Assembly (NCBI GenBank): GCA_024102915.1 | Contig: JAGFJG010000189.1 | Location: forward strand, 1 to 38,827 | Reading direction: 5' to 3' | DNA: 38,827 nucleotides | Origin: Caldilineales bacterium | GTDB lineage: Bacteria; Chloroflexota; Anaerolineae; J102 | Shown here: piece after piece, positions 23,519-30,575 of the stretch | How positions within the stretch are numbered: the stretch's first letter is position 1 | How the letters are laid out: each line of letters opens with the position of its first letter | Notes under the pieces: model-generated | The model's database searches: none | What the model was told of the DNA's origin: nothing | What the model saw: only the letters and a program-made list of their open reading frames with translations | Made by a program: the position numbers and the translations under genes

Positions 23519-23782
23519 CTACCCTTTCAGCCATGCGGCTGCAAGCATCAGCAGCCAGGCGAGTATCGTGCCCTCCAGCACGTAGACCTGGCCGATGCGC
23601 AACAGGTTCAGGCCGAGCAGCGTGCCAATGATCTGCCCCAGGATCATGCCGACAAGCGCCATCACCAGCGAGAGGAGCAGATCAACCCAGCCGCGGCCCC
23701 GCACGATATGGAACAACGTTCCGTAGATCAGGGTCAGGATCAAAATGAAGATGACCGCCGGGTTGATATTCAGGTCAGGCAT
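23519..23782 (-). CDS. small hydrophobic membrane protein
   Basis: 87 aa, three predicted membrane helices (PAVIFILILTLIYGTLFHIV, a Gly-rich second helix with MALVGMILGQIIGTLLGL, and a third ending WLLMLAAAWLKG). The ATG at 23782 overlaps the mnmA stop by 8 bases, indicating coupling. The Gly-rich second helix recalls the GlsB/YeaQ family, but similarity is not enough to name it. Confidence 0.6.
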   Translation of the reverse strand: MPDLNINPAVIFILILTLIYGTLFHIVRGRGWVDLLLSLVMALVGMILGQIIGTLLGLNLLRIGQVYVLEGTILAWLLMLAAAWLKG

Positions 23783-24887
23783 GTTGGCGCTGGATAATGC
23801 CGCCGCCCAGGCAGGTCTCGCCCTGGTAAAAGACGGCCGCCTGGCCGGGGGTGATATCGCGTAGCGGCTCGGTGAAATGAACGGCGACTTTTTGCGGCGA
23901 CAATGGCGTGAGCGTGGCCGGACGGTCGAGGGCGCGATAACGGATTTTGGCGGTGCAATCGATGGTCTGGTCGGGCGGCTCGCCGATCCAATTGACATCG
24001 GCGGCCACGAGATCGCTGCGGCCCAATTCCTCGGCATGCCCCACAATCAGGGTGTTCGTCTCAGCTTGCAGGTCGATGACAAACAACCGTTCGGACGAGT
24101 TCAGTCCCAGGCCTTTGCGCTGGCCGATGGTGTAAAAGGGCAGGCCTTGATGCTGGCCGATTTCCCGGCCATCGGTATCGACAATGGGGCCGGGCTGCAC
24201 CGCCTCCGCCGCCCAGTCCCGTAGAAAACGGCGATAGTCGCCATCGGCCAGAAAACAAAGATCCATGCTGTCCGATTTGCTGGCCACATCCAGCCCAAAG
24301 CGCCGGGCCAATTCCCTCACCTCGGGCTTGGTCAAATCCCCGACCGGAAAGCTGAGATGGCGCAGTTCTTGCTGGCCGACAATGCTGAGCACATAAGACT
24401 GGTCTTTGGCGGGGTCGATCCCGCGCAACAATTCCACGCCGTCCGCGGTCGCCCGCACGCGTGCATAATGCCCCGTAGCCAGATAGTCGGCTCCCAACGC
24501 GCGGGCATAGTTCAGCAAATGGTCGAAACGGATGGTGCGGTTGCAGGCTAGGCAGGGGTTGGGCGTAACGCCGCGGGAATGGCCTTCGATGAAATAATCC
24601 ACCACCTGCTTGCGAAACGCTTCTTCGACGTTGAGTAGATAGAAGGGGATGTCCAGTTGGGCGGCGATGCGGCGAGCGTCCTCCCGCGCCTCCAATGTGC
24701 AACAACGATTTTCGCTGCCCCGGCCTCGCTCCACCTCCGACCACAGCCGCATCATCACGCCGATCACGTTGTAACCGGCGTCCTTGAGGCGCGCTGCCGC
24801 CGCCGAGCTATCGACGCCGCCGCTCATGGCGACGACGACCGTGGTCTCGGCTGGCGGCTTCACGGGCCTGAGATCGAGCTGGAGCAT
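23775..24887 (-). CDS. mnmA: tRNA-specific 2-thiouridylase MnmA
   Basis: Adds sulfur to U34 of Lys, Glu and Gln tRNAs. The PP-loop is SGGVDSS (residues 22-28). A first catalytic Cys lies in GVTPNPCLACNRTIRF and a second in SDSMDLCFLADGDYRRF. ATGHYARV, DQSYVLS and YTIGQRKGLG are also conserved. Length 370 aa is typical. The ATG at 24887 gives the proper N-terminus; a longer frame to 24962 is repeat-derived. No Shine-Dalgarno sequence is visible because the 5' side is a repeat hairpin. The cysteine desulfurase gene next upstream is the expected sulfur donor. Confidence 0.93.
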   Translation of the reverse strand: MLQLDLRPVKPPAETTVVVAMSGGVDSSAAAARLKDAGYNVIGVMMRLWSEVERGRGSENRCCTLEAREDARRIAAQLDIPFYLLNVEEAFRKQVVDYFIEGHSRGVTPNPCLACNRTIRFDHLLNYARALGADYLATGHYARVRATADGVELLRGIDPAKDQSYVLSIVGQQELRHLSFPVGDLTKPEVRELARRFGLDVASKSDSMDLCFLADGDYRRFLRDWAAEAVQPGPIVDTDGREIGQHQGLPFYTIGQRKGLGLNSSERLFVIDLQAETNTLIVGHAEELGRSDLVAADVNWIGEPPDQTIDCTAKIRYRALDRPATLTPLSPQKVAVHFTEPLRDITPGQAAVFYQGETCLGGGIIQRQHA

Positions 24888-24899
24888 GATTTCTGTATG

Positions 24900-24967
24900 C
24901 AGTAAGCAGTGCTCAGTAATCAGTTTCTGACGGCTGATTACTGAACACTGCCTACCGACCACTGAAT
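24900..24967. repeat. inverted CAGTNNN heptad element between iscS-like gene and mnmA
   Basis: Left array 24900-24927 has four words CAGTNNN in 7-base phase. The right array, 24933-24967, has five words of the complementary type (ACTGNNN). The arms 24902-24923 and 24934-24955 pair at 20 of 22 positions around a 10-base loop. The right arm contains the TAG stop and the last codons of the desulfurase gene; the left arm ends 13 bases before the mnmA ATG. Confidence 0.8.
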
Positions 24968-26115
24968 TGCCGCAGACGATGGACGAGCGGCGGCAGGGTT
25001 TCTAAAACGTAATCGATATCCTCGTCCGTCGTGCTGCGCCCCAGCGTCAGGCGCAGATGCCCGGCGGCGGCGATGGGGTCGATGCCGGCGGCGACGAGGA
25101 TGTGCGAAGGGGCCTGGGCGGCGCTGGTGCAGGCCGAACCGCTGCTGGCGGCGATTCCGACCATATCCAGCCCCATGAGCACGCCCTGGATTTCGATCCC
25201 GGCGAAGAGAAAGCTGGCGTGATGGGACAGCCGCTGTTGGGGATGCCCGCTGATGCGCGTATCGGGGACGAGGGCGGGGATGGCGTCGAACAGGCGATTG
25301 CGCAAGGTCGCCAGGCGGGTGGATTCAGCCGGTCGTAGGGTTTCGGCCTCGGCCAGGGCGGCGGCCAGCCCCACGATCCCGGCCACGTTTTCGGTGCCGG
25401 CGCGACGTTTGCGCTCGTGGCCGCCGCCGGTTTGCATAGGCATAAGCGTCGTGCCGCCGCGCACATAGGCCACGCCCACGCCTTTGGGTCCGTAGAATTT
25501 GTGGCCGGAAAGGGCCAATGCGTCGAGGCCCGACGTCTCGACATCGAGCGAGAGATGGCCGGGCGCTTGCACGGCGTCGCTGTGAAAAGGAATGCCGTGT
25601 TCCCTGGCGATGGCGGTTAGTTCGGCGATGGGCTGAACCGTGCCGATCTCGTTGTTAGCGGTCATGATGCTGACCAGCAATGTGTCCGCACGCAAGGCGG
25701 CGCGCAGATCGTCGGGATCGATAAGCCCCTGACCATCGACCGGCAAAACCGTCAGATCGAAATCAAAAAAGTCGGCAAGCTGATGGGCAGTGTCGAGTAC
25801 GGCCTTGTGTTCGATGGCGCTGACGATGAGATGCCGCCCCTTGCCGCTGCGTCGCGCCTGCCAGGCCGCACCGCGCAACACCAGGTTGTCGCTCTCGCTG
25901 CCGCACGATGTGAAGATGATCTCGCCCGGCTGGGCGTTGAGCACGTCCGCCACAATGAGCCGGGCATTCTCCAGCCCTTCCTTTGCCCGCCGCCCCTGCG
26001 CGTAAATCCCGGACGCATTCCCGTAAATCTCGCTGAAATAGGGCAGCATCGCCGCCAGAGCGGTCTCGGAAACCGGGGTCGTGGCGGAGTGGTCGAGGTA
26101 GATGGAACGGTTCAT
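24952..26115 (-). CDS. iscS: cysteine desulfurase (IscS/NifS family)
   Basis: PLP enzyme releasing sulfur from cysteine as a persulfide. It shows IYLDHSATTPV, the SCGSESDNLVLRG loop, EHKAVL, the PLP Lys206 in SGHKFYGPKG, the RAGTENVAGIVG block and the catalytic Cys329 in SSGSACTS. Length 387 aa is normal. Adjacent mnmA makes a sulfur-transfer role for tRNA thiolation likely. No scaffold gene (iscU) is nearby, so iron-sulfur assembly is less certain. The start codon directly abuts a heptad repeat with no ribosome-binding site. The last residues (FSGR) and stop are inside another repeat. Confidence 0.9.
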   Translation of the reverse strand: MNRSIYLDHSATTPVSETALAAMLPYFSEIYGNASGIYAQGRRAKEGLENARLIVADVLNAQPGEIIFTSCGSESDNLVLRGAAWQARRSGKGRHLIVSAIEHKAVLDTAHQLADFFDFDLTVLPVDGQGLIDPDDLRAALRADTLLVSIMTANNEIGTVQPIAELTAIAREHGIPFHSDAVQAPGHLSLDVETSGLDALALSGHKFYGPKGVGVAYVRGGTTLMPMQTGGGHERKRRAGTENVAGIVGLAAALAEAETLRPAESTRLATLRNRLFDAIPALVPDTRISGHPQQRLSHHASFLFAGIEIQGVLMGLDMVGIAASSGSACTSAAQAPSHILVAAGIDPIAAAGHLRLTLGRSTTDEDIDYVLETLPPLVHRLRQFSGR

Positions 26116-26116
26116 G

Positions 26117-26227
26117 GAGAGTGAAGAGTGATGAAGTAATCAGTGGGCAGTAAGCAGTCATGCGGTTCTTCTAATGAGGCTGCGGCCAACTGACCACTGA
26201 AAACTGAATACTGATCACTGTCTACTG
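26117..26227. repeat. inverted CAGTNNN heptad element filling the dipeptidase-desulfurase gap
   Basis: The right array, 26189-26227, has five ACTGNNN words plus a sixth ACTG in perfect 7-base phase and contains the TAG stop of the dipeptidase. The left array, from 26117 to about 26160, carries AGT at mostly 7-base steps and begins one base from the desulfurase start codon. About 28 bases of unique core separate them. The whole gap is this element. Confidence 0.8.
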
Positions 26228-27199
26228 CGCTGGCAGCGTTTGCAGGAAGACGCGGCGGAAGTTTTCGCCCAGGATTTTGCGGATGTCCTGTTCAGCATAA
26301 CCGCGCGCCAGCAATCCGTCAGTAAGCAAAGGATAACTTGCGCCATCCTTGATCCCGGCGGGCAGGGTGCAGCCATCCAGGTCGGAGCCGATGCCGATGT
26401 GATCGATGCCGCCGACCTGCACGAGGTGATCGATGTGGTCGAAGAGGTGCTCGATGGTGGCGTCTGCCGGGTTCGGGGTCAGGTACATGCTGACAAACGT
26501 AGCGCCGATCACGCCGCCGGTGGCGGCGATGGCGCGAATCTGCTCGTCGGTGAGATTGCGATAAATCGGGCAGAGGGCGTGGGCGTTGGAGTGGCTGGCG
26601 ATGATGGGGCCGTCGGTCATGGCCAGCACTTCGTCTAGCCCGGCGTTGTTCAGGTGCGAGACATCGATCATGATGCCAAGCTCCTGGCACAGCGCCACCA
26701 CATCCCGACCAAATGGAGTGAGCCCGTAGTTCGTCGGCAACTCCGACCCGTCGCAGGCTTCGTTGCGCAGATTCCAGGCCATGCCCAGGCTGCGTACGCC
26801 CAGGGCGAAAAAGGTGCGCAGTCGATTGAGCGAACCTTCCAGCGCCTCGCAGCCTTCGAGACTGAGAATGGCGCCAAGCGGGCCGTCGGCGCTCAGGTCG
26901 CGCAGGTCGTCGGCTGTGCGGATTAGCGTGATCTGATCGGGGATGCGCGCTCGCAATTCGTGGAAGGCTTCCAGGCGCGCCAGCGAAGCGCTGCTGGGGC
27001 TGGCGTTCAGGCGGAAATAGCCAGGATAGCAGGCGAATATCTGGCAATTGATGCCGGCCTCGCCCCATCTCGGCAGGTCGAGATGACCGCGGTCACTGCG
27101 AGTGGCGAGGTCTCGATACGATTCGTAGGGCAACAGGGCGTCGCCAATGGTGTCGCAATGGGCGTCAAAGACAAATGAGGATTGATGAAGGGGATGCAT
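26222..27199 (-). CDS. membrane-dipeptidase family (M19) metallopeptidase
   Basis: Zinc dipeptidase of the renal dipeptidase family, 325 aa. Metal and active-site residues appear in VFDAHCDTIGD, SLEGCEALEG, MIDVSHLNNAG and IIASHSNAHALCP, with GIGSDLDG near the end. The ATG at 27199 is chosen because the fold starts MHPLHQSSFVFDAHCDT and a start at 27253 would overlap the DUF1992 gene. No signal peptide, so it is cytoplasmic. The natural substrate could be a dipeptide, including D-amino-acid peptides. Its last two codons lie at the edge of a heptad repeat. Confidence 0.9.
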   Translation of the reverse strand: MHPLHQSSFVFDAHCDTIGDALLPYESYRDLATRSDRGHLDLPRWGEAGINCQIFACYPGYFRLNASPSSASLARLEAFHELRARIPDQITLIRTADDLRDLSADGPLGAILSLEGCEALEGSLNRLRTFFALGVRSLGMAWNLRNEACDGSELPTNYGLTPFGRDVVALCQELGIMIDVSHLNNAGLDEVLAMTDGPIIASHSNAHALCPIYRNLTDEQIRAIAATGGVIGATFVSMYLTPNPADATIEHLFDHIDHLVQVGGIDHIGIGSDLDGCTLPAGIKDGASYPLLTDGLLARGYAEQDIRKILGENFRRVFLQTLPAQ

Positions 27200-27224
27200 A
27201 GGGGCGAGTGTCAGGTTCCAGATG

Positions 27225-27722
27225 TCAGGGGAGGCGGGCGAGTTCTTCGGCAAGGATGAGGCGGAGTTTGTGCAGGCGCGGCGACGGCGCTTTGAGATTG
27301 TAATTATCGATCAGGCGATTGATCTCGGAGAGTTCCTGGGCGAAGGTCTGGCAATTCTGTTCCCAGGCGGCGGTCAGGCTGGCGCTTTGGGCGGGCGTGG
27401 CCGCCAGTTGTTGGCGATAGGAATCATGCTGCTGGCGCAGGCGCTGGCGGGCGGCTTCGGTGCGGCTGTCGATCTCTTGCGCATCGCCGATCCAGGGCAG
27501 GGTGTGCCCGCTGTTCTGGACCAGGTCATAGGCGAGCTGGCGGTCGTCGGCCAGATAGGGATTGCGGCGATTAGGCAGGGGTTTGCCAGCGCCGGGCAGG
27601 TTGTCGAAGTCGCCGCGTTGCATCGCTTCCTGGATAAGCTGCTCGACCCAGTTATCCCAGGTCTGTTCTTGGGGTTTGCGATGCGCTCGTTCGGGCGTTG
27701 GTTCAGGCTGTGCGTCGTTCAT
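27225..27722 (-). CDS. DUF1992 (DnaJ-homologue C28-like) protein
   Basis: 165 aa, containing the DUF1992 core WVEQLIQEAMQRGDFDNLPGAGKPLP and NPYLADDRQLAYDLVQNSG. It is followed by a long charged helical region (TEAARQRLRQQHDSYRQQL and on). The family is conserved in bacteria and in eukaryotic DNAJC28 but has no settled function. There is no J domain. Stands 25 bases upstream of the dipeptidase gene, so probably co-transcribed with it. Confidence 0.85.
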   Translation of the reverse strand: MNDAQPEPTPERAHRKPQEQTWDNWVEQLIQEAMQRGDFDNLPGAGKPLPNRRNPYLADDRQLAYDLVQNSGHTLPWIGDAQEIDSRTEAARQRLRQQHDSYRQQLAATPAQSASLTAAWEQNCQTFAQELSEINRLIDNYNLKAPSPRLHKLRLILAEELARLP

Positions 27723-27740
27723 TTGCAGGGCAGAAACGAA

Positions 27741-27761
27741 GCCCCCGCACGAGGCGGGGGC
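27741..27761 (-). terminator. GC-rich terminator hairpin after the DUF4013 gene
   Basis: Perfect 8-bp stem GCCCCCGC/GCGGGGGC with a 5-base loop. On the minus strand it is followed by the T-rich TTCGTTTCTG. It lies 73 bases past the DUF4013 stop and just before the DUF1992 start. Confidence 0.7.
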
Positions 27762-27834
27762 CTGACTGAGTGGGAAGAGGGCGGATTAAGGGTTCGTCTT
27801 CGTGGTGAAGATGGGGTTCAGCGCTCCGGCGGGA

Positions 27835-28647
27835 TCAGGCCTGTTCGCCTGCGTCCGGCTCGGCGCTCTCCGGTGCGGATTCGCTTTCCTCAGATAATGC
27901 GGGCAGCGCTTCCGCCGCGGGCATGGGGCTTTCTTCGGTCACAGGTGCGACGGGTGCGGCCGGTTTCGACGCGGGGGCGAGCGCTGTGCCCGGCTCCAGA
28001 CCGATCTGGCCGTAAAGGTGACCCTGTACCAGCGTCGCCCAGAAGGCGGTGAAGATCAGGCCAATACCGCAAAGCAGCAGACCGACAAAGCTGGCGATGA
28101 TCTGCACACCCCAGAGGACGATAACCACGACGATGATCTCCGCCAAATATTTGCGAGTGAAGTGCAGGATTTCCGAGAACTCGAAGCCGCTGCCGAATTC
28201 GCCAGATTCGGAGTAGCGGATGGTAATGGCAGGCGACGCCACGAACAGGATGAGGCCGTAGAGGATCGAAAGACAACTCAGACAGAGGCTGATAGTAGCA
28301 GCAAACCCATCCGAGTTATTGTTTCCTGCCAATGCCATAAGCACGACGCCCGGCATCCACACGATGATCAGCGGCAGCGACCAGATCAGGAAAATGATCG
28401 TCAGCTTAAAGCCGTCCGCCAGCATTCCGCCCCAATCATGCCATTCTGGCAATGGATTCTCGCTGCCGGCGCGAACGTTGCGCACGACGGCGATCATGTA
28501 GCCCATCAGGATGAAACCGGCCAGGAATGGCACGATGATCGTCCACACAAAGAGCATGGCAGCCAGGGTGATTAACCCGCCGATCAGCAGTTTTTCAATC
28601 CATTTCTTGTCGTCAAATACAAATGTCAAAGACTTTCCGATATCCAT
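27835..28647 (-). CDS. DUF4013 membrane protein (copy 2)
   Basis: 270-aa polytopic membrane protein of the DUF4013 type. It starts MDIGKSLTFVFDDKKWIEKLLIGGL, has the cytoplasmic VRNVRAGSENPLPEWHDWG loop and five or so hydrophobic helices. The C-terminus is a Pro/Ala/Glu-rich, probably disordered tail. It is a tandem paralogue of the next gene upstream: the first 70 residues match closely and then diverge. Function is unknown. A terminator follows. Confidence 0.8.
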   Translation of the reverse strand: MDIGKSLTFVFDDKKWIEKLLIGGLITLAAMLFVWTIIVPFLAGFILMGYMIAVVRNVRAGSENPLPEWHDWGGMLADGFKLTIIFLIWSLPLIIVWMPGVVLMALAGNNNSDGFAATISLCLSCLSILYGLILFVASPAITIRYSESGEFGSGFEFSEILHFTRKYLAEIIVVVIVLWGVQIIASFVGLLLCGIGLIFTAFWATLVQGHLYGQIGLEPGTALAPASKPAAPVAPVTEESPMPAAEALPALSEESESAPESAEPDAGEQA

Positions 28648-28701
28648 TGGTTCCTCCAGTGGAAGAGTGCAATCGCTAGTTATTCTTTATGGCTCTTGAT
28701 C

Positions 28702-29502
28702 CTAAGCATCGATGCTATCATCGTCCGCCGCGTCTGCCGTAGCGTCCTCGACTTCCTCTGACGATATTTCTTCCATCATCATATGTTCAGCATGCACCTG
28801 CTCTTGTATGGTCACGGCGCCGGGCTGAGGGGCGGCCAGATCGGTCGAGACACTGCCTTTGCGCCCAACCTGTCCGTAGAGGTGAGCCTGCACCAGCATC
28901 GCCCAGAATCCCGTGAAAAGGATGCCGATACCGCAGAGGATGATCCCGACCAACACGGCGATGATCGATATCACCCAGGCAGCGATGACGGCGATAAACG
29001 CATCGCCGATATTGTCCCGCGTGTAAGCGATGACTTCGCCAACCTGCAATCCGGCGGAAATGGCGCCTGTTTCGGCATAGCGAATTGTGATGGCGGGAAT
29101 GAAGAAAATGAGGACAACATTGTAGAGCATGCCCAGGATTGCAAAACAGCCGCCAAGAAATGCGCCGAAACCCTCACCCTGGCTAAGAGCATTGGCCACT
29201 GAACCGGGGGCGGTGATGAGCAAACCAGGCAGAGAGTAAATGAAAAGCAACACTACAAGCTTGATGCCATCGACGATCTTGTCCCACCATTCGGTCCATT
29301 CGGGCAGGGGATCAGGCTCGCCCTTGCGCACATTACGAACGACGCCCAGCGCGTATCCGGCCAGCAAAGCGCCGCCCAGAATGGGAACGATCAAAGTCCA
29401 GGAGAAAAGCGCAATGACCAGCGTAACGAGTCCGCCGATCAGGATTTTCTCAATCCATTTCTTGTCCTGAAATACAAACGATATCGATCTACCAACGTCC
29501 AT
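28702..29502 (-). CDS. DUF4013 membrane protein (copy 1)
   Basis: 266-aa paralogue of the downstream gene. It has the same opening (MDVGRSISFVFQDKKWIEKILIGGL), the same VRNVRKGEPDPLPEWTEW loop and a similar helix pattern ending in GIILCGIGILFTGFWAMLVQAHLYGQVG. The C-terminal tail is acidic and disordered. AAGGAG precedes the ATG, and a recognisable promoter lies about 60-90 bases upstream. Function is unknown; family members are membrane proteins with an interfacial loop. Confidence 0.8.
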   Translation of the reverse strand: MDVGRSISFVFQDKKWIEKILIGGLVTLVIALFSWTLIVPILGGALLAGYALGVVRNVRKGEPDPLPEWTEWWDKIVDGIKLVVLLFIYSLPGLLITAPGSVANALSQGEGFGAFLGGCFAILGMLYNVVLIFFIPAITIRYAETGAISAGLQVGEVIAYTRDNIGDAFIAVIAAWVISIIAVLVGIILCGIGILFTGFWAMLVQAHLYGQVGRKGSVSTDLAAPQPGAVTIQEQVHAEHMMMEEISSEEVEDATADAADDDSIDA

Positions 29503-29561
29503 GATGACTCCTTTGCGACAGCAAAAAGACAGAAACGCCTTCGATAATGGAAGGTGTTTGG

Positions 29562-29591
29562 ATTATAGCAAAGGCTATTCAGGAAAGACAA
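29562..29591 (-). promoter_or_regulatory. promoter of the DUF4013 pair
   Basis: Minus strand: TTGTCT (29586-29591), 18-base spacer and a perfect TATAAT (29562-29567) preceded by TGC, an extended -10. Confidence 0.65.
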
Positions 29592-29751
29592 TCATTCGTC
29601 GAAACACGGCATGATGCCTCTCCATCCAACGCTTTGCTGTGAATTGTCCAAAGCAAGGATGATCGGGTTTATCAAAATCGATGATCGAACATGCTTTGGA
29701 TTACGAACAACATTACGCATGGAACCGCACGCCGGTTTCGGCGGCGAGACG

Positions 29752-29760
29752 TGGTATAAT
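29752..29760 (+). promoter_or_regulatory. extended -10 promoter of def
   Basis: TGG-TATAAT at 29752-29760, 46 bases before the def ATG, with no consensus -35. The rest of the 29503-29806 gap holds the opposing DUF4013 promoter and nothing else I can name. Confidence 0.55.
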
Positions 29761-29806
29761 GCCGCCCGGCTCCGACGCCAATCTCCTTGAAAGGAAATGC
29801 TCATTC

Positions 29807-30361
29807 ATGGCTAAACTCGACATCGTCAAACTGGGCGATCCCCGGCTTCGTGCCAAAAGCAAACCCGTCAAACGCTTCGACGCCAAACTCAAACAATTGG
29901 TCGATGACATGGCCGAGACCATGCACGCAGCCAATGGCGTGGGCCTGGCAGCCCCGCAGATCGGCGTCAGCGAACGCTTAATCGTGGTGGAAATCCCGGT
30001 CGATGACGAAGAGCCGGACCCGCAGGCGGGAAGACTGCACGTGCTCGTGAACCCGGAAATCGTGCGCGAGCGGGGCGAGCTGATCCCCGGAGATGAAGGT
30101 TGTTTGTCGATCCCCGGCTATATCGGCGAAGTGGAGCGCCCCGCCCAGGTGACGATCAAGGGGCAGGATGTGAATGGCAAACCTATTCGCATCAAGGCTT
30201 ATGACTATCTGGCGCGCGTCTTCTTTCATGAGATCGACCATCTGAACGGCGTGCTGTTTATCGATCACATCGAGGACCCCGGCAAATTGCGCCGTTTCGT
30301 CCACGACCCCGAAACGGACGAGTATTACGAAGAGCCGGTATCCGCGATTCCGGCAGGCTGA
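29807..30361 (+). CDS. def: peptide deformylase
   Basis: Removes the formyl group from nascent proteins. All three family motifs are intact: GVGLAAPQIG (44-53), EGCLS with metal ligand Cys99, and HEIDH (141-145) with the two His ligands and catalytic Glu. Length 184 aa is typical. The ATG at 29807 follows an AAGGAA site, and the longer in-frame start at 29681 lies before the promoter. The C-terminus EEPVSAIPAG is a short unconserved tail. It appears to be a single-gene unit, followed by a regulator with its own promoter. Confidence 0.96.
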   Translation: MAKLDIVKLGDPRLRAKSKPVKRFDAKLKQLVDDMAETMHAANGVGLAAPQIGVSERLIVVEIPVDDEEPDPQAGRLHVLVNPEIVRERGELIPGDEGCLSIPGYIGEVERPAQVTIKGQDVNGKPIRIKAYDYLARVFFHEIDHLNGVLFIDHIEDPGKLRRFVHDPETDEYYEEPVSAIPAG

Positions 30362-30441
30362 TCGGGCGAGATGACGGGCGGGGAGAGAGGCGCAGTTTGG
30401 GTGAAATCGGGCGTCAGGCATTTCCCTTGCCCGCGTGCCGG

Positions 30442-30450
30442 TGGTATCAT
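30442..30450 (+). promoter_or_regulatory. candidate extended -10 promoter of the ATPase/wHTH regulator
   Basis: TGG-TATCAT lies 126 bases before the ATG at 30576. Shortly after it GGCCCGGA and TTCGGGTC can form an 8-bp stem in the leader. No good -35 is seen. Confidence 0.4.
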
Positions 30451-30575
30451 CGCAACGAGAGGCCCGGACAGCAGTTCGGGTCTGATTTGGCAAGTCAAAC
30501 TACTGACAAGTCACTTAGCCGATAGCGCCTGAATCGCCGTCGGTTGGCGGTGGAGATTTCTCGAGGCCGAACAAC

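Noticed and set aside
18188..26227. CRISPR array
   Set aside because: The repeats are 7-base words without spacers of constant length and there are no cas genes in the window.
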